Of a stretch of DNA of 64,000 nucleotides, positions 11,901 through 23,900 are shown one piece after another. The DNA is from Sipunculus nudus (taxonomy: Eukaryota; Annelida; Sipuncula; Golfingiida; Sipunculidae), in NCBI GenBank assembly GCA_026874595.1, contig CM049311.1, forward strand, positions 39,328,676 to 39,392,675, given 5' to 3'. The position numbers and the translations under genes are program-made. Position 1 is the stretch's first letter. Every line of letters starts with the position of its first letter. The notes under the pieces are model-generated. The model was not told where the DNA came from and did not search any database. It saw only the letters and a program-made list of their open reading frames with translations.

Positions 11901-14900
11901 GTGAGTGGTACTGCCCTGTCACATAATCTTAAACTGAAATGGAACTCTGCAGAAGTATCTATAAAACAGCATAAAAACAGAGGTAGTTACCTCCACCAAA
12001 AGATTTCTTTTTAAATAAAAAAATCCACATCATCATGGCCTGTATGAAGCTGGTGTTGTTTATGTTGTAGATGGTGACTGTGATAGAGGAGTATTTAGAG
12101 GACTACAATCAGATCAACACGGCCCGTATGAAGCTGGTGTTGTTTATGGATGCTATACGTCACCTGTGCAGGATCAGCCGCATCATCCGCCAGCCATTTG
12201 GTAATGGTCTGCTGCTTGGGATGGGAGGCAGTGGACGACAGTCTCTCACAAAACTGGCTGCCCACATGTAAGTTTAACACTTAATCCCAGCAGGTGACTC
12301 TCCTACATTTTCTCTGACATAACAAGGTTCAAATATTGCAATTCATAAAATTGTATGCATTAATAAAGTGTACAGTTTTTCAGTTCATTCCTAACCCTCT
12401 CTACCTGTTCTTTCTCAGCCATTTTTAGCGAACCTGTGAGCTTATGCGATGGTGCGGCGTTGTGCGGCGTCTGTCGTGCGTCGTATGTCGTGCGGTGTCT
12501 GTACGTTAACCATAGCTATCTCAAAAACGGCAGGAGCTAGCATCACCAAATTTTTTGCAAATAATCAGTCATTCAAAAAACTATATCGGATTTTGTTTAT
12601 TTTTTTTCTAACTGCATTTTCTTAGATTTAATAGGGAAAAAGCTAAAAAAGCTTTAAAAATCTTCTTCTCCAAAACTGTCCAGCCAAATTGTCCAATATT
12701 TCACAGAAATGATCCCTGGAACAATCTTTCTCAAATTTGTTCGAATGGTTCCAGTTCGGAGATTTTTGGCCGAGTTACAGGAGGCTGAACTTTGTAAACT
12801 GTGCAAAAAAGCATATTAAAATTTAACTCTCAGAAACAGCTGGAGCTATCATCACCAAATTTTATGCCAATGTTGGTCACATAGGTCATGAAATTGAGGT
12901 ATTGGTGGCACCACCTGCATCGGCCTTTTTTGTACGGGGTCATCAGTGCCTGTATCACACTGAGGGCTACAAAAAACTTCTTCTCTGAAACCATATGGCC
13001 AAAATGTTTAATATCGCACAGAAATGATCCTAGGGTAGTGCTTTCCGAAGTTTGTTCAAATGGTCTCTTTTCAGTGACTTTTGGCTAAGTTATGGGAAGC
13101 TGAATTTAGTCATATGCCATAACTGCCCATTTTAGCTCAGTGGCTACAAAGAGATCTTCTCAAATACCACTGGGCCAAATTCTTAAATCTCACACATTAA
13201 TTATCCTCAAAAGTTGATAATTCAAGTTTGTTCAAATGGTTTTGGTTCAGGGCTTTTTGGCAGAGTTACGGGAAGCTGAACTTAGCCAGTTTGCTGTATC
13301 TTCCTATATGAGGTATAAACCTGCTAAACGTTTTTGGACTGATGCCACTGAAGCCAGTTTGTAAATATTTTACAAGAATAATCCCTACAATAAATCTTAT
13401 AATAATTGTCATTAATGGTTCCACATGAATGATTTTTGGCTGAATTATGGAGATTGAATTGAGTCATTTTACCATATATGTTAGCTGTGTGATGCTGTTA
13501 CATCTAGCCTGGCACCAGTTTATCAGCATCTGTTACATCATGCCACTAGAAATTTAGATTTCAGGTTATCTTTGGTTAATATTGACAAGAAAGTTTTTTT
13601 AAAAGCTTTTAAAAAATTTAGATTTATGATTTAAGATTCATCGTACCAGGCAATGTTTCAGTCATAGCTATTGAGCTTTCTGTGGGTATATAAAGACAAC
13701 TGTACGTGGATTATAAATTATTGGTACCCTACTCAACTTAATTCAAGAATTTGCCATCAATGAGATATATCTGTATTTTAATTTTGCATTCAGTATACAT
13801 CCGTTATAATTTTACATATATTCCTGATTTCTTTTTTATAAAAAGTCAGCTGAAAAGCATTTTGTATTGGGAAAATAAATTTCAAAGTTATTTCAAGTAG
13901 GGACTACTTTTGTGTACAGATGGCAGCACTTGGGTTACCATTGGCAGATTGCAAGTGCCTTGGTTTTGGCCTAAGCCAAGATGATGTCAGCTCTATAAAT
14001 AGTTTTGGCACAGTGCCAGGATTGGAAGAAGTGCAGCCAGGTATAGGTCAAGAGTTCACTCAGTGCAGTAGCTGCATTCTATTTATAGCTTTGGCAGACT
14101 GCTCACTGCATCATATTTGGCACCCAAAGTTCAGCCTGAATCTATTTATAGCTTTGGCAGACTGCCAACTGTGTCAGATTATGCTACATGTCAAGAGTTC
14201 ACTCAGTGCAGCCAGATACAGGTCAAAAGTTCACTCAGTCTAGCCAGGTGCAGGTCAAGCGCTCACTCAGTGCAGTAGCTTGAGGCAGCAATTTGTCACA
14301 GGTCACTTGGGGCAACTGCCTTACTCACCTAAGCCTTGTCAGCCTGGTGCATCAAACTCGGGGGAAGTTTGATGTATTGGACGGATATTTTGACCTGTCT
14401 ATGTGTCTTTGATGGGATTCTCATTTAAAAGACAGGTGGTGCCACCTACAATGACTTTTCAAGTGTATGCGCCTGCTTATTTCTACAGAGGAATTTGATA
14501 CATCACCCTAAAATTGGGCATGTTTATACATATCGGGTAGCTTTATATAGTACAAGACTGGTGGCGCCACCTACAATAATTTTTGCACAGTGTATGTCCC
14601 TGCTTATTTCACAGGAGGGGTTTGACATATCAGTCTGACATTGGGCATATGTATATATCTCTTCGTTGTATATAAGATTGGTGGTGCCAGCTACAATCAT
14701 TGTATCCACCAAAACAGAGTTTTGCGGATACTATGTTTTCAGTCTGACGCTGACGCTGCCGCCAGCGCCGCAATTTAGGTTTCCAGAGAACTCCTCCATA
14801 ACCACTGGGCAGAATTTTTTAAAATTCAGAATTATGATCGGTCACATGTGAACTGCTGCGCCCTCATTTTTGGTTGACCTCTGACCTTTCCTCTCTGCCT

Positions 14901-17900
14901 AGCGTCCGTTTGTGCGTCTGTTTCGACACATAAACCCACATATCTCGGGAACCGTTTGACCGATAAGGCTAAAGATTTTGCACAAATGTAGCCCTTGGAA
15001 AGCTTTATAACATACACTAAAAATGGTGGCGCTACCTGCAACCATTTTTGCACAGCGTCCATCTGTTCATCTGCCTTGGGATAAAAACACTCATATCTCT
15101 ACACTGGTTTGACTTATCCACCTGAAATGTTGCATGTTTATACATCCTGGACAGCTTTTTTGATTTTATGACAGGTGGCACCACCTACATTCACGTTTAA
15201 GCTGCAGACATCAAAGCTCATATCTCAGGAACCATTTGACCAGTTGGGCCAAAATTTTTCATGTGTATAGATCTCCCATAGCTCTTTATCATATGCAAAA
15301 CTGGTGGTGCCACCTGCAACCATTTTTGCACAGCATCCATCTGTTCATCCGCCTTGGGATAAAATCACTCATATCTCAGAAGTGGTTTGACTTATCCAGC
15401 TGAAATTTTGCAGGTTTATACTTCCTCGACAGGTTTCTCAATTTTATGACAGGTGGCGCCACCTACATTCACATTTACTCTGCAGACATCCAAGCTCATA
15501 TCTCGGGAACCGTTTGACCAATAGGGCCAAAATTTTGCTTGTGTATAGATCTCGCATAGCTCTTCATCATATGATAAACTGGTGGCGCCACCTGCAACCA
15601 CTTATGAACACCGTCTATCTGTTCATCTGCCTTGGGATAAAATCACTCATATCTCAGCAGTTGTTTGACTCATCCACCTGAAATTTTGCAGGTTTATACA
15701 TCCTGGACAATTTTCTTGATTTTATGACAGGTGGCACCACCTACATTCAAGTTTTTGCTGCAGAGATCCATGCTAATATGCAACACACCTCACTCTATTC
15801 CCCTTGCCACTTAATCCATGCCTCACTTCACCCGTCCCACTCTGATTTCTGTGGATACACATAGTCACTTGTCAGCTACCCATATTCTAGTTTTAAAATG
15901 GCCTAGTCTGAAACTTGCAGGTCGGAAATGTCCATTTTGCTGAAATCATAATGACTAAGGTAGATATGCAGGACATAAAAGGATCAATATTAAATTTTAA
16001 AAATAAACCTCCATTCACACTCCCAAACTTTGAACAGGTTCGCATTAGGCCTGTAGGCCTTGTTAGAAATTAAAAAAATGTGTGCACCAGAGGCAGAAAG
16101 AGGTGGATGTTAATTGAACTGTTCTGAACCAGATAACTTGCCTTAAATGGCTTTTCTATAAACAGGCCAAAAACACAATATGACAACTTAGCCCATGCTT
16201 GGAGATATCTGACTCTTAACAGCATGAAACAGAACAGTGAATATGTCATCATAGAATGTTGCATACAAAAGAAAGCAGGAATAACTGCACTTGACCCATG
16301 TACAAGTGTTACTGTTTACATCATAATCATTTAATTCAGGGATTGAAAAGGCCACATGCAACAACATGAATAATTGACACATACACAGGCACGTTAGCCA
16401 AGCTGTAAAGTTAAAAAAAAAATTATAATTTGGTATGATACAAAAATATCAAACATTTCTCTCTTCCTGCCATAGGTACAAATTTTTCGGCCAGTTTGCC
16501 CTGTGAAAAAATAATACAGGTTTGCAGGAATGGTGGAGCAGACTTCAGTAACAGTATACACAAGCCATAAAATTGTACTGTTCTCAGATGTGTACTGATT
16601 GTGATTCATTTTCTCTTTGACTCAGTAAAATAAGAATGTGCCTAACTAGAATGTAGTCTTTAGTGAATCTTCAGATTGTTTTATCATTTAACCTTGATTT
16701 TATGGATTTATATTAATAATATCAATATACTCTGTGTTGTATTCCCATTTACTGATATTATGGTATATTATGCTTGGCAAGTTCATACATTTTAATCCTG
16801 CTGATGATTAAGTGTGACATTTGTTAAATCCACATACAGATTTTTATACTGCTGATGATGAAGATTGAATGATGCCATTTCAACATATACATTTTTTGCT
16901 ACTAATAATGATGATTGGCCCCTCAGCATATACATTTTTACTACTTATAATGATGATTGGCCCCTGTCAATTCAGTTTAATGCAGACTTATATTCTGATG
17001 TTTTGTTTTGCAGGGCTGAGTACGACCTGTTCCAGATTGAGTTATCCAAGAATTACGGTGTAAATGAGTGGAGAGAGGACTTGAAGAAGGTGATGTTGAA
17101 AGCCGGACTTGAGAACAACCCAGTGGTCTTCCTCTTCAGTGATACACAGGTATTTCACAGTTTTACTCATTTTCACTTTTTTTTTCAAACCAGGTGTCTC
17201 TCTATATCTGGAGCTCTTACCTTATCAGGTCATTTACCTTTGCAGGTTTGGTTATATTTGTAACATCCTGTGTAGAGACAAGTCAGATTCATGTCTTTAG
17301 CAAATTTTAATTGATTGTACTCCTACTATAATTGTTTTATATAGAGTATGTCCTGGATATATAAAATAAAATATAAGAAGTTTAAAAGGACTGAGGAACA
17401 GATGTTATTTTGCATGGGGAAGGTCTTTTTGTGTCTAAGTACACATCAGCCATAAATTAATAACAATATTTCTGCACATGAAAATGCTCACTCACACAAA
17501 TAGGCACATATATGGTGAAGTGAATGAACACACCATTACATCCATACACAAATATTTGTGTGCATATTTAGATGCATTGGCAATGGTGTTTACAAAAATT
17601 CTGGACATGTGAATGACAAGGATTTTCAGAGAAACGTTTTCCAATAAAAAATATAATACCTATAGAATAAGCATATTTACTGTTTTGTCTGTGAATATGT
17701 ATTTATGTTTATGTGTGTCAATAAATTTAACCACGGGTGAAATTTTGAGTTGATGTATATATCATGACCAGATCAAGAGCGAGTCCTTCCTGGAGGATCT
17801 GAACAACATCCTGAACTCTGGTGATGTGCCAAACATCTACGCCTTCGATGAGCTGGACTCTATCTACACAGCCATGAAACCAATCGTCCAAGATATTGGC

Positions 17901-20900
17901 ATGCAGCCAACTAAGACCAACTTGTTCTCAGCTTATACTAAACGTATCCGCAACAACCTGCATACTGTTATTACAATGAGGTAAGCTTACAGGAATGTGA
18001 ATAGTACTATATCAGTGAAATGTTATAATAAGCAAAGAAAAAAAACGTTGATTTATAAAAAAGTTTAAGCCATTATGTATATGCTTATCTTAACAAGAAA
18101 ATTAGTCAAGTGAAATGAAGAATGCTACTCACATCCTTCTATATATCTGCAAAAGATAGCTTAGGTGGTGCAAACGAAACAAACTAATAAATTGAATATT
18201 AGTTTTCATTAACGTCTACAGGTGGCAGCATTGTTTTTTTTAACAAGATATTAGTTTTCATGATTGTTTATAGGGGGCACCAGTTATTTTCTCCATGTAT
18301 CTTGTGATATTGTGGTTCCAAAATTTATAAGGGGTCATTAAGTTGGATTAGTTTTATGTGAACAGAAATAAGATCACCAGAGCCCTGCTATTTATTGATA
18401 CTTCTGAAAATAAAGCATGTTGCCTTGTTTTTGTGAGTACTGGGTGCGGTTTCAAATGTGTGTTCTTGGTATTTGATTGCCTAGCGGGATTTTGTTTTGG
18501 GTTTTGGCAATATCTAGGTGCAGATACAAAAGAAAAATTACGGTAATTTCTTTCCTCGTTTATATTTGACATGAATCTTCAAGTTAATATTTTCCTTACC
18601 ATTCATAATTTTAATCTATGAAATCTGGAAATTATAGATAAGAAATTCTTATATTTGGCATGTTTCACTTTCCAGCCCCATTGGTGAGACGTTCCGAGCT
18701 CGTCTGAGACAGTTTCCTGCTCTTGTTAACTGTTGTACCATCGACTGGTTCAGTGAGTGGCCTCAGGACGCCCTCCGCTCCGTTGCTCTCCGCTACCTGT
18801 CTGACATTCCTGATCTGGACATTGACGACTCAGTCATGGAGGGATTGGTAGGCTTACATCTTGCCATTCTTTTTAACTCCTCATTTGTATGCCACCTCCC
18901 TATTGTTTCTTGACATGCAGTGTCCGAATTTAGTCACACCCATCAGCTAGAAGTGTTTAGGTCTAGTACAATACAAAAGAAAGATATTATTAAATCATAT
19001 TTTAATTGGTGATTGTAAAATAACTACTTTTTATGTGACTGAAGTTTTCATCATTTGACCTGAACATGGCAGACAACCACTATTTGCACTGGAGATGGTG
19101 CATAATAAATTCTTTCTATGGTCCTCATTTACACTAGGGGATTACAGTTAAGTGTAGGGTCCTGCTTTAGTATAAGTTTGTTTGTGAGTCAGTCGGTCCA
19201 GGGTAATGTATATGTGGTTGCCTTTATAATAGTGGGGCTGAATTTTCGCATTTTTTTTTAATTTTTAAAACTTTCACGGGGTTCTTTTTTCGCACTCTGT
19301 CATTAGTGTAGTCGTATTTTTTAATTATCAAATATAAACTTTAAAATGTAGTGACCAAATTATTTCATAAATCTCTGATTTAACTTTTATCTATTATATT
19401 CCCACTAATTCTCTTTCCGGATATTGCATGTTTGAACAGCCACGGACGGCTGAGCATACACGTGCAGGAAGCATTGACCACGCTGGATGTAATTAGTTCA
19501 GGGCCAAGTCTCAATCAAAACAACTCACATGTCAGTAAGGGTGTGGGAAACCAACCTGTGACTACACAACCGTGTAATAACTTTAGGGAAACTGTCTTGA
19601 TAAGGCCAGTATTTAAGGTTAACAAACATAGTTTGGCGCGTCATTGGATTTAGGTTGTGACATTGGCATTAGTCCTATATACAGATACAAGGTGGCGCTA
19701 CCCTATAGCAGCTACGTTCACTACTTTAGTAGCAAATTGTATTCATTAATAATAACTAACGGCACAATGTGAAAGAGTACCTACTATTAAATATTCATTT
19801 TAAGCGCCACTGGATGTCATATACTTGGCACACATACACTTCAAATGAATCCGATAGGGGTCACTAGTTGAAATACAGGTGGAACACAGCAAGAAAAAAA
19901 CGTGCACGCATGCATTTTTTTCACTGCTTTAATATTTTTAAATATTACTGCCGGGCATGCATTGACACTTTCCAGTCGTGCTGGGCAGCTGGAAAAAATG
20001 CAAAAGGTGATGGTTTTCGCATCAAAGCAAAACGATACTATTATAAATGGCCTCCGTTATTTTCCCTCAGTCACTTTAAGTTCAAGTAAATACACCTGGC
20101 TCGATGGACATCACTAAGTGGCTGAAGATTAATTACGAATATCGGCAGTTTCTAAAGTTTATGCTCATGGCCTGGTTTTTATTCAAATCTGCGTTGTTTC
20201 AATTTCTTGGTCACAGGGCATCTGCAAATAACGCGAATTTGAAGCCACCGCAAATAACAAGGCAACCACAGTATTAGCCCACTACCTGGTACATGTAGGA
20301 GATTATTGTCATAAGGCTGGGATGCTCCCATATTGCCAGAGAATGAAGCCTCCTTGACTAAATAGCTACCTTAAGGTTGGATGGAAATCTGACATGTAAT
20401 GAAATCTAGCAAGATCAGAACTTTTAGGAAAACCTCATTATAATATGTTATCCCAACAATAGAACTGACAGTGTATATGTCATACTATTTTAGACTTAAT
20501 AAGCTCACTTTTCAGACATTTGTCTCTATAAAGGAAATAGCTGTTTAAAGTAATCTGTCTTGATTATAACAAGAAATGGTGTTTTCCGTTTCAAAGAATT
20601 TAAAAAGTCATCTCTTGTTCCCCTTTCATATTACTTAAGCACTCTTGTTATCTGGGAACACCAATTAATCCTAATCATTATGATGAATACACCTGTTTGT
20701 TTGTACTTTAACCCTTTACTGTTTACATTTATTTTAGATTTCCGACAAATTCTGACAGTATTTATATTTACACTAACAGCCATATCTTTTCAAGCTTTTT
20801 AGCAAACCTTTGAGCTTATGCGATGGTGCGGCGGCGTGCGTCGTGCGTCGTCTGTACGTTAACCATAGCTATCTCAAAAACGGGAGGAGCTAGCATCACC

Positions 20901-23900
20901 AATTTTTTTGCAAATAATCAGTCATCCAAAAAACTATATCAGATTTTGTTTATTTTTTATCTAACTGCATTTTCTTAGATTTTATAGGGAAAAAGCTAAA
21001 AAAGCTTTAAAAAATCTTCTTCTCCTAAACTGTCCAGCCAAATTGTCTAATATTTCACAGAAATGATCCCTGGAACAATCTTTCTCAAGTTTATTCGGAT
21101 GGTTCCAGTTTGGAGATTTTTGGCTGAGATACAGGAGGTTGAACTTTGTTAACTGTGCAAAACTGCATATTAAAATTTAAATCTCAGAAATGGGTGTAGC
21201 TATCTTCACCAAATTTTATGCCAATGTTGGTCACATAGGTCATATCTGAAATTGAGGTATTGGTGGCGCCACCTGCATCAGCCTTTTTTGTACGGGGGTC
21301 ATCGATGCTTGTATCACACTGAGGGCTACAAAAAACTTCTTCTCTAAAACCGTATGGCCAAAATGTTTAATATCGCACAGAAATGATCCTAGGGTAGTGC
21401 TTTCCGAAGTTTGTTCAAATGGTCTCTATTCAGTGACTTTTGGCTAAGTTATGGGAAGCTGAATTTAGTCATATGCCATAACAGCCCATTTTAGCTCAGT
21501 GGCTACAAAGATCTTCTTCTCAAAAACCACTGGGCCAAATTCTTAATTCTCACACATTAATTATCCTCAGATGTTGATAATTCAAGTTTGTTCAAATGTT
21601 TTTGGTTCAGCACTTTTTGGCTGAGTTACGGGAAGCTGAACTTAGCCAGTTTGCTGTATCTTCCTATATGAGTTATAAACCTGCGGAACGTTTTTTCGAC
21701 TGATGCCACTGAAGCCAGTTTGTTAAATATTTTACAAGAATAATTCCTACAATAATTCTTTTAATAATTGTCATTAATGGTTCCACATGAATGATTTTTG
21801 GCTGAATTATGGAGATTGAATTTAGTCATTTTACCATATATGTTAGCTGTGTGATGCTGTTACATCTAGCCTGGCACTAGTTTATCAGCATCTATTGCAT
21901 CATGCCACTAGACATTAAGATTTCAGGTTATCTTTGGTTAATATTGACAAGAAAGATTTTAAAAGCTTTAACAAAATTTAGATTTATGATTTAAGTCATT
22001 CATCATACCAGGCAATGTTACAATCATGGATATTCAGCTCTCTGTGGCTATATAAAGACAACTGTACGTGGATTATAAATTATTGGTATCCCTACTCAAC
22101 TTAATTCAAGAATTTGCCATCAATGAGAGATATCTGTATTTTAATTTTGCATTCAGTATGCATCTGTAATAATTTTACATATCTTCCTGATTTCTTTTTT
22201 TTTTATAAAAAGTCAGCTAAAAAGCTTTTTGTATTGGGAAAATAAATTTCAAAGTCATTTCAAGTAGGGAGCACTTTTGTGTTCAGATGGCAGCACTTGG
22301 TTTACCATTGGCAGATTGCCAGTGCCTTGATGTTGGCCATTAGCCAAGATGATGTCAGCTCTATAAATAGTTTTGGCACAGTGCCAGGATTGGAAGAAGT
22401 GCAGCCAGGTATAGGTCTAGAGTTCACTCAGTGCAGTAGCTGCATTCTATTTATAGCTTTGGCAGACTGCTCACTGCATCATATTTTGCACCCAAAGTTC
22501 AGCCTGAATCTATTTATAGCTTTGGCAGACTGCCAACTGTGCCAGATTATGCAACAGGTCAAGAGTTCACTCAGTGCAGCCAGGTACATATCAAAAGTTC
22601 ACTCAGTCTAGCCAGGTGCAGGTCAAGAGTTCACTCAGTGCAGTAGCTTAAGCACTGATATTGGACAGATATTTTGACCTGTCTATGCGTCTTTGATGGT
22701 ATTCTCATTTACAAGACAGGTGGTGCCACGTACATTGACTTTTGCACAGTGTATTTGCCTGCTTATTTCTACAGAGGAATTTGATATATCAGCCTGAAAT
22801 TGGGCATATTTATACATATCGAATAGCTTTGTCATATACAAGACTGGTGGTGCCACCTACATTAATTTTTGCACAATGTGTGTCCCTGCTTATTTCTCAT
22901 GAGGGGTTTGATATATCAGTCTGAAAATTGGGCATATGTGTCTTTCTCTGATAGCTTTGTTGGATACAAGACTAGTGGTGCCAGCTACAATTGTTTTTGT
23001 GTTGTGTGCACCCATGCCAGATTTTCAGCAGTGATATTTGTGTAATTGTTTCTTATTCAAAATGTTTAGTACTTGCATTGTTCATATACATGAAAAGTAA
23101 TGGTCCAGCATTGAAGCATTATACCTGGTGTATTTCCAAATGCACAGGTTCGCATTAGGTCTGTAGGCCTTGTTTTGTATCTTTATCAAATTTTCAACAG
23201 TTCCCACTAAGAGGGTTTGCTGAAGATTATTGAAAATCATTGAAACTTATAAGTAATATGCAATATTTTTTTCCTGAAAGAATCTATACATATCAAAGCA
23301 TTCTAGTTGCCCATTTTTGAGTGCTCTTTAGTGGCTTGTAAACAGTAAATGGTTAACATTCTGAAAAAAATTGATTTATTTTTCTCATCCTAGGTATACA
23401 TGTGCCAGGAAATCCATCAGTCTGTGATCTCAAATTCCCAAAAGTTCCTGGCCGAGTTGTCACGCCACAACTACGTCACCCCAACAGGCTACCTGGAGCT
23501 ACTCAGCATCTTCAACAAGCTGGTGGTGCTGAAGAAGACGGAGCTGGTCGGAGCAAGAAACCGGACCAAGACTGGTCTGGACAAGGTATAGTTAACCCAG
23601 CATCAGTCATGCTGATAACAGGTCCAGGACAGTTATCTGTACAATAAATCTATTAAATCAATAATATTAATCAATTTGCTATAAAAATTATGACTGACTG
23701 TTGGGAGATATGTTGACATAGGATCCTTATTAGAACATTATTTTATAATATTTAGGAAAGTTTATATAAAACTGTAAATAAATGGTAGCATCATAGCTGC
23801 TTGCTGTTGAGCAAAATATAAAAAAAACTGCAGTATGAATGAAGCCAGGAAAAAAAAACTATATTTCATCTTCATTACATTTGCCTTTAAATATTTTAAG

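Noticed and set aside
13920-14243. 107-codon frame, with a 110-codon partner at 22279-22611
   Set aside because: Conserved between copies because the element copies are recent; the N-terminus is frame-shifted between them and the interior is made of repeated motifs. No protein family.
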